Shown: piece after piece, positions 19,065 to 26,735 of the stretch
Layout of the letters: each line of letters starts with the position of its first letter
Position numbering within the stretch: position 1 is the stretch's first letter
Origin: Pedobacter cryoconitis
GTDB lineage: Bacteria > Bacteroidota > Bacteroidia > Sphingobacteriales > Sphingobacteriaceae
NCBI RefSeq assembly: GCF_014200605.1
Contig: NZ_JACHCE010000004.1
Coordinates: forward strand, 323,619-387,618
Direction: 5' to 3'
DNA: 64,000 nucleotides
The notes under the pieces: generated by a model
Told to the model about the DNA's origin: nothing
What the model saw: only the letters and a program-made list of their open reading frames with translations
Databases searched by the model: none
Translations under genes and position numbers: made by a program

Positions 19065-19280
19065 TTACTGCGGTTTACCGCTTTTTGTTTTTCTAAAAAG
19101 TCTTATTTTATTGTTCTGAAAAGGCCACTTCAGATTCAAATCTGATTCACTCAGCAGAAAACATTCATCACAAGCTGATTCAAAAGATTGAGCGTTAAAC
19201 CAGATCATGTAAATCTGTTTAAGGTCTTCAAATTCATTAGATTGCAGTGAAATGTATAAGAGAAGCGAAGAAATAATCAA
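19065..19280 (-). CDS. Short hypothetical ORF, weakly supported
   Basis: This 71-residue ORF has a hydrophobic first 12 residues, then a polar part with an ACDECF pair of Cys and a basic tail. I recognise no family. It lies between the SnoaL-like gene and a divergent short ORF in a stretch with several decayed fragments nearby, so it may be a relic or chance ORF. Confidence 0.25.
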   Translation of the reverse strand: MIISSLLLYISLQSNEFEDLKQIYMIWFNAQSFESACDECFLLSESDLNLKWPFQNNKIRLFRKTKSGKPQ

Positions 19281-19313
19281 ATATATATTTTCAATAAGCC
19301 GGAATTTTGAGCT

Positions 19314-19499
19314 ATGAAAATTATAACCACAATCCGCGCTTCTTCCATACCTGGTAAAGAAGCTGCCAGACTTTTTCAGTTCCAGAAATGGGACCAGATC
19401 GCCAGCATGTGTAATTCTGCAAAGCGAGATAGACTAATTCATCTGGAAAGCATTTTTCAGAAAACAATCAGAACAAATGAAAGGGAGCTTTTACGATGA
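19314..19499 (+). CDS. Short hypothetical ORF overlapping the oxidoreductase start
   Basis: This 61-residue ORF's TGA overlaps the next ATG as ATGA, an arrangement typical of translational coupling and the main reason to list it. The sequence is basic and helical (KEAARLFQFQKWDQIASMC). It matches no family I know. It may be a leader peptide gene or the remains of a longer gene. Confidence 0.35.
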   Translation: MKIITTIRASSIPGKEAARLFQFQKWDQIASMCNSAKRDRLIHLESIFQKTIRTNERELLR

Positions 19500-20116
19500 A
19501 AGTTCTTGTATTTGGAGCAAATGGAAAAACAGGCAGGTTAGTTGTAGACCGTGCTATTGCCAGTGGACATGAAGTAACAGTACTGGTCCGGCATGCCAGT
19601 TTATCCTTTCCTGCCAGCGTCAGGGTGATAGTCGGTGACGCATTGAAAATCATGGATGTACGCCGTGCTATGAATTGCCAGGAAGCCGTGATAGAATGTA
19701 TCGGCGGAAATGCCCCCTGGATGGCACAAACCCTTGAGCGTAATATTATGCACAACATTGTGACTTTGATGGAAGAGTCAGGAGCCCGGCTCCTGCTGGT
19801 CGTATCTGCGATGGGTGTAGCAGAGAGTAAAAGTCATTCATCATGGTGGTACAGACTACTGGTATTACCAACTTTTCTCCGCGGGGTTATAGCAGACAAG
19901 ACGGCCATGGAGACAATTGTCCGGCAGAGTCAAATGGACTGGGTGATTGCAAGGCCGCCGATCCTAACAGATGGAACCGCGACAGCAAAAGTTCGTGTAC
20001 TAGGAAAAACGCAAACCGGACATGTGATTACAAGGGCTGATCTGGCGGTGTGGCTGGTGGAGCAATTGGAAACTAAAACCTATATAAGACAGGCGCTCAC
20101 GATAGTGAACAGTTAA
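19496..20116 (+). CDS. NAD(P)-binding oxidoreductase (atypical SDR, NmrA/biliverdin-reductase-like)
   Basis: This 206-residue protein has the Rossmann nucleotide-binding loop FGANGKTGR at residues 6-14, the strand SAMG at about residue 105, and DWVIARPPIL in place of a classical catalytic Tyr-Lys pair. This fits atypical SDRs that bind NAD(P) for reduction or for sensing. No signal peptide is present. It starts within the stop codon of the preceding short ORF and ends 50 nt before a hairpin terminator. Confidence 0.88.
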   Translation: MKVLVFGANGKTGRLVVDRAIASGHEVTVLVRHASLSFPASVRVIVGDALKIMDVRRAMNCQEAVIECIGGNAPWMAQTLERNIMHNIVTLMEESGARLLLVVSAMGVAESKSHSSWWYRLLVLPTFLRGVIADKTAMETIVRQSQMDWVIARPPILTDGTATAKVRVLGKTQTGHVITRADLAVWLVEQLETKTYIRQALTIVNS

Positions 20117-20164
20117 ATGACAAATCACCATTTATAAAATCTGATTATCAATATTAAAAAGAAA

Positions 20165-20197
20165 GGATTTGTATCATAAGGTCTATGATACAAATCC
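20165..20197. terminator. Bidirectional hairpin terminator between convergent genes
   Basis: A 14-bp perfect stem (GGATTTGTATCATA, loop AGGTC, TATGATACAAATCC) lies between the convergent oxidoreductase and AraC genes. It probably serves both. Confidence 0.7.
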
Positions 20198-20217
20198 ATT
20201 TGCAGTTAAATATATAC

Positions 20218-21123
20218 TTAATTTAAATTCCGGAATGCTTTTGGAGTTTGTCCGATCTTTGATTTGAAAAGCTTCGTAAAATGCGACGGATGCTCAAACC
20301 CTAATTCGTATGCAATCTCACTAATAGACATTTCAGAACCCCACAAAAGTGATTTTGCCTTATCTACAAGCTTCAAATGAATATGCTCCTGCGTTGTCTT
20401 ACCTGTATATTTATTCAGCAAATCAGAAAGATAGTTAGCCGAAAGATTAAGTTTAGCAGCAAAGTATTTTACATCAGGAAGACCTGCTTTAATTAAAGTA
20501 TCCTGAGCGAAATATTCTTTTAACGATTTCTCGAAACGCTGAACGATGTCATTGCTTATCTTTGCCCTGGTAAAAAACTGTCTATCGTAAAACCTGTTAC
20601 AATAATTTAATAACAATTCTATATTACTCAGAATAAGTTGCAGCGTATGCTTATCAATATTTTGAGAATATTCTCTTTTTATATTTTCTACGCAGACTCT
20701 GATCAGCTCCTTTTCTTCATCCGAAATATGTAACGCTTCGTTTGAATCATATTGAAAGAATGAATATTCTGAAATCCTGCTTCCAAGCTCCTTTCTATTT
20801 AGAATATCAGGATGAAAAAATAGCCCCCAACCCTCTTCAAGACTCAGGTCTACATGAGGTGATATCACCTGATAAGGTGCTGTAAACATTAATGAACCTT
20901 CATCAAAGTCATAGTTAGACTTACCATATTTCAGAATACCTTTTACAGTTTTGAAAAAGATGGAATAGAAACCCAGACGGTAAAGCATACCATCTTTAGG
21001 CCTGTTATTCATATCTATTTGTGTAAGATCAATTAATGTGATGAGCGGATGCTTTGGTTTAGCATAAGCATAGAAATTATGCAGGTCGCTTATTGATTCT
21101 ATATCTACATATTTGTTTGACAT
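20218..21123 (-). CDS. AraC-family transcriptional regulator
   Basis: I start this at the ATG at 21123 (MSNKYVDIESISDLHNFY), giving 301 residues. An upstream in-frame extension of 42 residues has no relation to the family and would overlap the SDR gene. The N-terminal half is a cupin-like sensor (DEGSLMFTAPYQVISP). The C-terminal AraC domain has both helix-turn-helix units: LNLSANYLSDLLNKYTGKTT and ISEIAYELGFEHPSHFTKLF, then GQTPKAFRN. It is 80 nt downstream of the SDR gene in the same direction and probably regulates one or both neighbouring SDR genes. Confidence 0.92.
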   Translation of the reverse strand: MSNKYVDIESISDLHNFYAYAKPKHPLITLIDLTQIDMNNRPKDGMLYRLGFYSIFFKTVKGILKYGKSNYDFDEGSLMFTAPYQVISPHVDLSLEEGWGLFFHPDILNRKELGSRISEYSFFQYDSNEALHISDEEKELIRVCVENIKREYSQNIDKHTLQLILSNIELLLNYCNRFYDRQFFTRAKISNDIVQRFEKSLKEYFAQDTLIKAGLPDVKYFAAKLNLSANYLSDLLNKYTGKTTQEHIHLKLVDKAKSLLWGSEMSISEIAYELGFEHPSHFTKLFKSKIGQTPKAFRNLN

Positions 21124-21203
21124 ATCAGAATTATCTAAAAAATTAAGGCAACCAGTTTCTCTATATAACGCTAAATTAGCAATATAACTTATGGAAACCT
21201 TTG

Positions 21204-21953
21204 TTAATGTAAGCCACCGGATGCTGTAATCCTTTCGCCTGTAATCCACAATGCGTCATCAGAAGCTAAAAAAGCAGCCACTTTTCCTATATCAGCAGGC
21301 TGTCCCATCCTGCCCAAAGGGGTCATTCTTTCTATTTGTTTATGAAAATCACTTTTAAACCAACCTCTTGTATGCGTACCTTCCGTTTCTACAGCTCCAG
21401 GGGCCAATGCGTTAACCCTGATATTTTTAGCGGCTAATTCTTTGGCATAAGCCATGGTAAGCACCTCAATAGCCCCTTTAGTTGAAGCATAAACTGCCAT
21501 TTCAGGTATTGGGTTTTTACTTTGCACGGAGGTTAAGTTTATAATGCTTCCACCAAGAGCAGAGAAATATTTCAAGGATTCCTTAGTACAAAGTATGTTT
21601 CCTAAAATATTTGTATTTATTGTTCGGTAAAAATCAATTTCCGAAAAACTTCCAAGTGAATTAGGAGGAAAAACCCCGGCATTGTTTACTAAAATATCTA
21701 AACGGCCAAAGACATTCTGGGTTTCCAAAAAAAGCCTTTCAACTTCATCTGCCTTTGAAATATCCCCTTGTAAAGCAATAGCCTCCCCTCCATGATTTTC
21801 TATTTCCTTTACTGTTTCATTTGCACCAATAGAATCCTGGTTATAATTTAGGACAACCCTAACTCCTTGCAGGGCAAATTCCTTTGCTATACCTGCACCA
21901 ATACCTTTCGAGGCGCCGGTGATAAGCGCCACTTTATTTTTTAGCTTTTCCAT
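21204..21953 (-). CDS. Short-chain dehydrogenase/reductase (classical SDR, FabG-like)
   Basis: This 249-residue protein is a complete classical SDR. It has the cofactor loop TGASKGIG at residues 13-20, the NNAG motif near residue 90, and a YASTK active-site segment (Tyr-x-x-x-Lys). The C-terminal segment is SDDALWITGERITASGG. It reduces a carbonyl or oxidises an alcohol with NAD(P)(H); the substrate cannot be read from sequence. It lies upstream of, and in line with, the AraC regulator gene. Confidence 0.92.
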   Translation of the reverse strand: MEKLKNKVALITGASKGIGAGIAKEFALQGVRVVLNYNQDSIGANETVKEIENHGGEAIALQGDISKADEVERLFLETQNVFGRLDILVNNAGVFPPNSLGSFSEIDFYRTINTNILGNILCTKESLKYFSALGGSIINLTSVQSKNPIPEMAVYASTKGAIEVLTMAYAKELAAKNIRVNALAPGAVETEGTHTRGWFKSDFHKQIERMTPLGRMGQPADIGKVAAFLASDDALWITGERITASGGLH

Positions 21954-21987
21954 GAAATTTTGCTTTGAATACTATTTTTAGAAATCA

Positions 21988-22034
21988 TTAAAGCCAGCCC
22001 CACGTAAACCAGGGGTTTTCAGGGCTGGCTTTAA
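21988..22034 (-). terminator. Hairpin terminator after the downstream SDR of the pair
   Basis: A 13-bp perfect stem (TTAAAGCCAGCCC with GGGCTGGCTTTAA) encloses a 21-nt loop that can itself fold. It lies 36 nt after the stop codon of the SDR gene at 22070-22885. Confidence 0.7.
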
Positions 22035-22069
22035 TAAATAGTTGATTTTAATAGTTATATTATAAGTGA

Positions 22070-22885
22070 TTAATCAATGAAATAGTCTCTCATTTGTTTT
22101 ACAAATTCTTCATCACTATTTTTCATCCTCGCATCAATATAAAATTGGGCGTCATCGCCAACTACATACCGTAGTTTTTTTGTTTGATCTGTAGCTGCCT
22201 GGTAGATAGTAGCCGCTACATCTTCGGCTGTTGCTTTAGCCAAATGTGCTGTAGCTGTAGCATAACGGCTAAAGAAGGTGGCCAATATAGGGCCATAATC
22301 AGGAATTTCATTCTTTATCATTTCTATGCCATTACGGAAATTAGTAGATACGCCACCCGGTTCTATAATTTTAACTGCAATATTTAATGATGAAAGTTCG
22401 TGGGACAGGCTCTCTGAAAAACCCTCCACAGCAAATTTTGAGCTGTTATAAAGGCTTCCAAAAGGTAAAGCTGTGATCCCTCCAAATGTTGAAACATTAA
22501 TAATTGTTCCCTGGCCATTTTCCCTCAGAAAAGGTAAAACAGCTTGTGTGACATTCATTAATCCAAAAACATTTACCGCATATTGGTTTTGAATCTGCTC
22601 TTTTGTAGCAGATTCAAAAACTCCCATCAAACCATAACCAGCATTATTTAATAAAGCATCAATTCTGCCAAACCGGGTAATACCTTCTTTAATGGCATGA
22701 TTAATCGATTCAGAATCCTGAACATCTAATTTTGTAACCAGAATATTTTCCAGCTCATTTAAGTCTTGTTCTTTTTCAGGTGAACGCATAGTTGCAATTA
22801 CATTCCATCCTTTCTGTTGAAATAATTTTGCTGTTTCTTTACCGAAACCAGATGAGGCACCAGTAATTAAGATTGTCTTAGCCAT
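22070..22885 (-). CDS. Short-chain dehydrogenase/reductase (classical SDR)
   Basis: I start this at the ATG at 22885 (MAKTILITGASSGFGKE). It is preceded by AAAGGAGAGAC, an unusually good Shine-Dalgarno sequence for this phylum; an ATG 30 nt upstream is also in frame. The protein has 271 residues with TGASSGFG, NNAG and a YNSSK active-site segment. A substrate-binding half follows, typical of SDRs that act on bulky or ketone substrates. A perfect 18-bp palindrome lies 48 nt upstream of this start and is probably an operator. Remains of an AraC regulator gene sit just beyond. Confidence 0.92.
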   Translation of the reverse strand: MAKTILITGASSGFGKETAKLFQQKGWNVIATMRSPEKEQDLNELENILVTKLDVQDSESINHAIKEGITRFGRIDALLNNAGYGLMGVFESATKEQIQNQYAVNVFGLMNVTQAVLPFLRENGQGTIINVSTFGGITALPFGSLYNSSKFAVEGFSESLSHELSSLNIAVKIIEPGGVSTNFRNGIEMIKNEIPDYGPILATFFSRYATATAHLAKATAEDVAATIYQAATDQTKKLRYVVGDDAQFYIDARMKNSDEEFVKQMRDYFID

Positions 22886-22932
22886 TGTCTCTCCTTTATT
22901 TGATGTATTTTCCATCTTTTTATAATTTTTTG

Positions 22933-22950
22933 ATAGTCAAATTTGACTAT
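22933..22950. promoter_or_regulatory. Perfect 18-bp palindrome, candidate operator of the SDR gene
   Basis: ATAGTCAAATTTGACTAT is a perfect palindrome 48 nt upstream of the SDR start at 22885. Its size and position fit the operator of a dimeric regulator of the HxlR, MarR or TetR type. The regulator is not identified. Confidence 0.6.
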
Positions 22951-23025
22951 ACAAATGTGGGAGTAACGACAATAGCTTAATTATACTTTTTATGGAACTA
23001 CTTATACTTATTACTGATTTACAAT

Positions 23026-23143
23026 TTAATTCATATTCCTATATTCATTCGGCGTGTATCCAACACGTTTTTTGAATATATTCCTGAGCTGTTTTCCCAA
23101 TTTACTGTTTAATCAGATCACCAAAATAGTTAGCCGATAAACA
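23026..23143 (-). pseudogene. Collapsed remnant of an AraC-family regulator gene
   Basis: On the minus strand one frame reads CLSANYFGDLIKQ, a stop, then IGKTAQEYIQK. This is the first AraC helix-turn-helix. A second frame gives LRNIFKKRVGYTPNEYRN and a stop, the standard AraC C-terminus. The roughly 40 residues that normally separate these parts are missing, and the frame changes between them. The relic sits where a regulator of the neighbouring SDR gene would be expected. Confidence 0.78.
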
Positions 23144-23181
23144 GAAAACCTGTTAGTGGCAAACTAACAGGTTTTCTGTTT
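23139..23181 (-). terminator. Long hairpin terminator after the GNAT gene
   Basis: An 18-bp perfect stem (AAACAGAAAACCTGTTAG with CTAACAGGTTTTCTGTTT, 7-nt loop) lies 12 nt after the stop codon of the acetyltransferase gene. It borders the AraC relic. Confidence 0.82.
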
Positions 23182-23193
23182 ATTCTCATTTAT

Positions 23194-23706
23194 CTATAAA
23201 TCCAGTGTATAATAAATCACATCTTCTGTAGTCCCATCCTGCCAGTTACACGTTTCGCGGCGGCTGTAGCGAAAACCGAAACGCTGGTTCGCAGCTTTCG
23301 AGGCGATATTGCTTTCCCTATGGCTGACACTTAACCGTGTTAACTGAAGCTCAGCAGCCCTGGCCATCCTGACCTGATAAAGAAGAGCAGATAGCCCCTT
23401 GCCCCGATACGGTTCCCGTATATAAGATTGCCCCAAATAACCTTCATGCTCATTCAATAACAAAATACTGGTAAGGCCAATCAGCTCATCATTTGCAAAA
23501 AGACCAAAAACCGATCTCGGATCTTTTACCCGTTCTACCCACTCTGCATCGGTGAGATCAGTTTCTGCTGGCGTAGTACACCTAAACATAGCTGGTTCCA
23601 TTTGGATTGCTTCCAAACGCATAAATTTATAAAGATTGGCTTCATCTTCCCGAAGCCTTCGGATACTGTAAATACCAGTTTTAATCCCGAGTGGCTGAAC
23701 ATCCAT
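23194..23706 (-). CDS. GNAT-family N-acetyltransferase
   Basis: This 170-residue protein is a single GNAT domain. Its acetyl-CoA-binding segment YIREPYRGKGLSALLYQ follows the strand pair GLFANDELIGLTSILLLNEH. The C-terminal strands (RLSVSHRESNIASKAANQRF, then GFRYSRRETC) match small-molecule or protein acetyltransferases of the RimJ/RimL-like type. The substrate is unknown. It is a single gene with its own terminator. Confidence 0.9.
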   Translation of the reverse strand: MDVQPLGIKTGIYSIRRLREDEANLYKFMRLEAIQMEPAMFRCTTPAETDLTDAEWVERVKDPRSVFGLFANDELIGLTSILLLNEHEGYLGQSYIREPYRGKGLSALLYQVRMARAAELQLTRLSVSHRESNIASKAANQRFGFRYSRRETCNWQDGTTEDVIYYTLDL

Positions 23707-23784
23707 ATGTTATATTAATTTTGAAATAAAATTATTAAAATTCTATATTTCAATACTTATATCAACTGATTTTTTGCATAAAAA

Positions 23785-24480
23785 TTACGATCCGAAATTA
23801 TCAACCAATGGCAATAATTCAATAAGATCATCGATTATCTGGTCTGGATTGGCTTTCTGAAGCTGTACACTTGTATGTGCACCAGTTGTAATCCCGATAT
23901 TAAGTCCGCAACCTGCATTCTGTCCCTCCTGGATATCTATAGTTGAATCACCAACTTTAACTACACTACTACTGTCTGTAAGACCAAATCTTTTCATAGC
24001 AAATTCAATCATATCCGGATCAGGTCTGTTGCCCGGAACATCAGAAGCTGTTACCAGCGCATCAAAATCTATCCCTTCTTTCCAGCCAAGTTTTTCAATA
24101 ATTGAATTTGCTGTAAAGCTATCGTATCCGGTATTAAGAACAACCAGAATATTCCTGTCCTTCAATGCCGAAAAAAGTGCTTTAGCATTGGATTGAGGAA
24201 ATATATCTTCCCGGCTGTAAGCCGCTGTAAGCGTAATTATAAATTCATCATATATTCTTGAAATTAATGCCTCCTCACTGTTATTGGCATAGATAGCAAG
24301 TACAGAGCGGATAGCCTGCCTTTTTTCCTTACCCGCAGCCTGGGCAAGCACTTGCTCCAGACTAAAGTCAAAGCCGGAAAGGTTAATTGTATTTTTGAGG
24401 ATCTTATAAACAAGATTATCTTCATTTACTGTAGTTCCCGCCATATCGAAAACTACCATTGCTATTTTGTTTTTTTTCAT
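23785..24480 (-). CDS. HAD-superfamily phosphatase, phosphonatase-like
   Basis: This 231-residue protein carries motif I as VFDMAGTTV, with nucleophile Asp12. The second Asp of ordinary HAD phosphatases (DxD) is replaced by Ala14, as in the phosphonoacetaldehyde hydrolase-like group (DxAGT). Motif II is LNTGY, and motif IV is KVGDSTIDIQEGQNAGC, which supplies the metal-binding Asp. A helical cap lies between. It may hydrolyse a phosphonate or a small phosphoester. No phosphonate-transport genes are visible nearby, so the substrate stays open. Confidence 0.87.
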   Translation of the reverse strand: MKKNKIAMVVFDMAGTTVNEDNLVYKILKNTINLSGFDFSLEQVLAQAAGKEKRQAIRSVLAIYANNSEEALISRIYDEFIITLTAAYSREDIFPQSNAKALFSALKDRNILVVLNTGYDSFTANSIIEKLGWKEGIDFDALVTASDVPGNRPDPDMIEFAMKRFGLTDSSSVVKVGDSTIDIQEGQNAGCGLNIGITTGAHTSVQLQKANPDQIIDDLIELLPLVDNFGS

Positions 24481-24530
24481 ATCAAATCAGGTTGAAGTAC
24501 AATGTTCCTTTAAGCTGATGCAATAATAAT

Positions 24531-24561
24531 AAACATTGTTTAGCAAAACTAAACAATGTTT
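24531..24561. repeat. Perfect 13-bp inverted repeat upstream of the HAD gene
   Basis: AAACATTGTTTAG, loop CAAAA, CTAAACAATGTTT lies 50 nt upstream of the HAD start and 176 nt after the TetX-like stop, both on the minus strand. No T-run follows, so an operator is at least as likely as a terminator. Confidence 0.6.
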
Positions 24562-24736
24562 ATATTTAAAAACAATTTGCTATATTAAGTTTATATTAAA
24601 TCGTCCATTATCCACTCTTTATACCAAAGCACATAGCTGTATTTGTTAAAAAAACTATTCAACATATGCAATATTTGTAATTACTGAGATACTATTATAT
24701 CTCAAATGATCATATTTAATCTATTAAAAAACAGTA

Positions 24737-25915
24737 CTAAGTCAATTCATCAGGAAGCTGATTAAACATATCCAGTAAATATTGAAGGCTGTTTTCAGCA
24801 TGTAACGCTTCTGTTTGCATTAAGGTGTCTTCAGTTACCCCTGCATTCCTGCTGCACATCTTCTTTTCAAAAGAAGCAACTGCTTCCTGTATTGTATTGA
24901 AATTATCCAGACACAATGCTTCATATAATTCCAGCGCATCCTGCATAGCCTGATTCACGCCTTCGCCCGCAAAAGGCGGCATTCGATGAGCTGCATCGCC
25001 AATCATAGTTAAATCCGGAAGCGTTTGCCACGATTGATTTAAAGGGAAATGATATTGTGGACGGGCTACGAAATAAGATTCATCAGTCAGAAATATTTCA
25101 TTCCAATCTGCACTCCAATCCGAAAATCGATGTTTAAACCAGCTGAATACCTCTTCTTTGTTTTCAAAGTCAATACCAGATGTTTCAACCCAGTCTTCTG
25201 TCTCTTTAGTCCCTGTATAAAAGGAAAGCGAACCTTCCCCCTTTGCACTCAGAACAATTGTCTTGTAACTGCCTAATGCAAAAACCTTTCCTCCGTTAGT
25301 TAATTTCCACAAATGCGGTGCATTGACCGCAGCGTTATAAATATTACCTTCAACAATGGTAATACCCGAATAAACTGGCTTAATATCAGTCAGATATTTT
25401 CTGATTTTTGAATTTGCCCCGTCAGCTGCAATTACCAAATCAGCAGAGGCAGTTGTTCCGTTTTCAAATAACAAACTCCAACTGTTTCCATCCTTTTTCA
25501 GCTCAGAGAATTTTGCATTCCAAACTATAGTCCCCCCTTGCAATGATGCGATCAATAGATCACGAAGCGGGCCCCGGTCTATTTCAGGACGTGCATATTC
25601 ACTATTCAGATCCATTATCCCTTCTTCCTCCGATTCAGACAAATGCACTATCGCATACTGATCAGTAATAGTTAACCGATCAGCACCTGGCCGGTAGTTT
25701 TTCTCAAATTCTGCTATCAGTCCACCTTCCCGCAATGCTTTTAATCCTGATTCATAATGCAAATCAAGCGTAGCACCCTGCTGACGGACAGAGGCATCAT
25801 TGTCCCTTTCATAAACCTTTACATCAACCCCCTTAAGCTGGAGTAACCGTGCCAGGGTCACCCCACCAGGACCACCACCAACAATGGCAACTTTTTTATT
25901 TTCTAAAAACATCAT
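24737..25915 (-). CDS. FAD-dependent monooxygenase of the TetX type
   Basis: This 392-residue protein is a class A flavoprotein monooxygenase. It has the FAD Rossmann loop VGGGPGGVTLARLLQLKG near residue 12, then QGATLDLHYESGLKALREGG. The segment RPEIDRGPLRDLLIASLQ and the second FAD motif GDAAHRMPPFAGEGVNQAMQ near residue 300 follow. These segments and the length (TetX has about 388 residues) fit tetracycline-inactivating TetX proteins better than generic aromatic hydroxylases, judged from memory of TetX. No signal peptide is present. Whether it hydroxylates tetracyclines or another polyketide-like substrate cannot be told here. An ATG one codon downstream is an alternative start. Confidence 0.87.
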   Translation of the reverse strand: MMFLENKKVAIVGGGPGGVTLARLLQLKGVDVKVYERDNDASVRQQGATLDLHYESGLKALREGGLIAEFEKNYRPGADRLTITDQYAIVHLSESEEEGIMDLNSEYARPEIDRGPLRDLLIASLQGGTIVWNAKFSELKKDGNSWSLLFENGTTASADLVIAADGANSKIRKYLTDIKPVYSGITIVEGNIYNAAVNAPHLWKLTNGGKVFALGSYKTIVLSAKGEGSLSFYTGTKETEDWVETSGIDFENKEEVFSWFKHRFSDWSADWNEIFLTDESYFVARPQYHFPLNQSWQTLPDLTMIGDAAHRMPPFAGEGVNQAMQDALELYEALCLDNFNTIQEAVASFEKKMCSRNAGVTEDTLMQTEALHAENSLQYLLDMFNQLPDELT

Positions 25916-26122
25916 CTGAGCTATTTTTTTATAATTCTCTTTGATTTTTTACAGCTGATATCTTTAAAATGCGATTATCATAAAAGCTTTCTTAATATTC
26001 AGCTATATAAAACTGCAATTATTTTTAAGAATAAAATAGTCGGTCTGAGTTTTAAAATAGTCTTAAATCAATAGGATCATCTCTCCTATGGATCAGCGCA
26101 AACCCAGGCTTTTCTAAAAAGA

Positions 26123-26728
26123 TTATAAAACAACCAGTTCTTCATCCTTGTCAATATCAATTTTCACTTTTTTTATACGCTCCCGGATCATTCCTTCATA
26201 TTTGGACCTGATCTCATCTGCTGTGAGCTCCGTTGTACTTATTTTATCCAGGATCGCATTTTCCAATAGGGACATATAATAACCTGAATATATTTCGACC
26301 GTATAGGTTACTGGTCCATAGATGACTTTTCCATCTTTTACGGCCTTAATCCTTACGTTGTTGACACTATCCAGTTCCTTTAAGAAATCTTCATAACCGA
26401 TTTTTTCAATTAACCCCAGCTCTCTCGCCATCATCTTTTTAACGGTGCTGACTATGATCGCATCTTTTGCACGCTTTTTTAAAACATTAGCAGGAATATC
26501 GCCACCAAAATTCATAGTCCAGAATCCGGGACCAAACCTGGTCTTATATTTAACTTCAAAATCCCTGATGACCATCAATTTTTCTTTCTCCAGCTGCTGT
26601 TCGTACTGGGCTAAACTGATCGGCTCGTCATTCACCGTAAAAGCCACTCCATCAGAAACCATCGAACAGGAAAAACAAATTATAGAGAATATAATAAACG
26701 GGGCATACCAAAACCATCCCCTATTCAT
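26123..26728 (-). CDS. Lipoprotein with SurA/PpiD-like N-terminal domain
   Basis: I start this at the ATG at 26728 (MNRGWFWYAPFIIFSIICF), which opens a lipoprotein signal with acylated Cys21 in CFSC; upstream in-frame starts would overlap the previous gene. The next part (AFTVNDEPISLAQYEQQLEK) has the pattern of SurA-type chaperone/peptidyl-prolyl isomerase N-terminal domains. The rest is helical and charged, and no isomerase domain is visible in the 201 residues. It begins 7 nt after the beta-helix gene stop, so the two are co-transcribed. A dedicated folding or assembly helper is a reasonable guess. Confidence 0.7.
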   Translation of the reverse strand: MNRGWFWYAPFIIFSIICFSCSMVSDGVAFTVNDEPISLAQYEQQLEKEKLMVIRDFEVKYKTRFGPGFWTMNFGGDIPANVLKKRAKDAIIVSTVKKMMARELGLIEKIGYEDFLKELDSVNNVRIKAVKDGKVIYGPVTYTVEIYSGYYMSLLENAILDKISTTELTADEIRSKYEGMIRERIKKVKIDIDKDEELVVL

Positions 26729-26735
26729 TTTTATG

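Noticed and set aside
21123..21249. Longer start for the second AraC gene
   Set aside because: The 42-residue extension overlaps the SDR gene and has no AraC-family resemblance.
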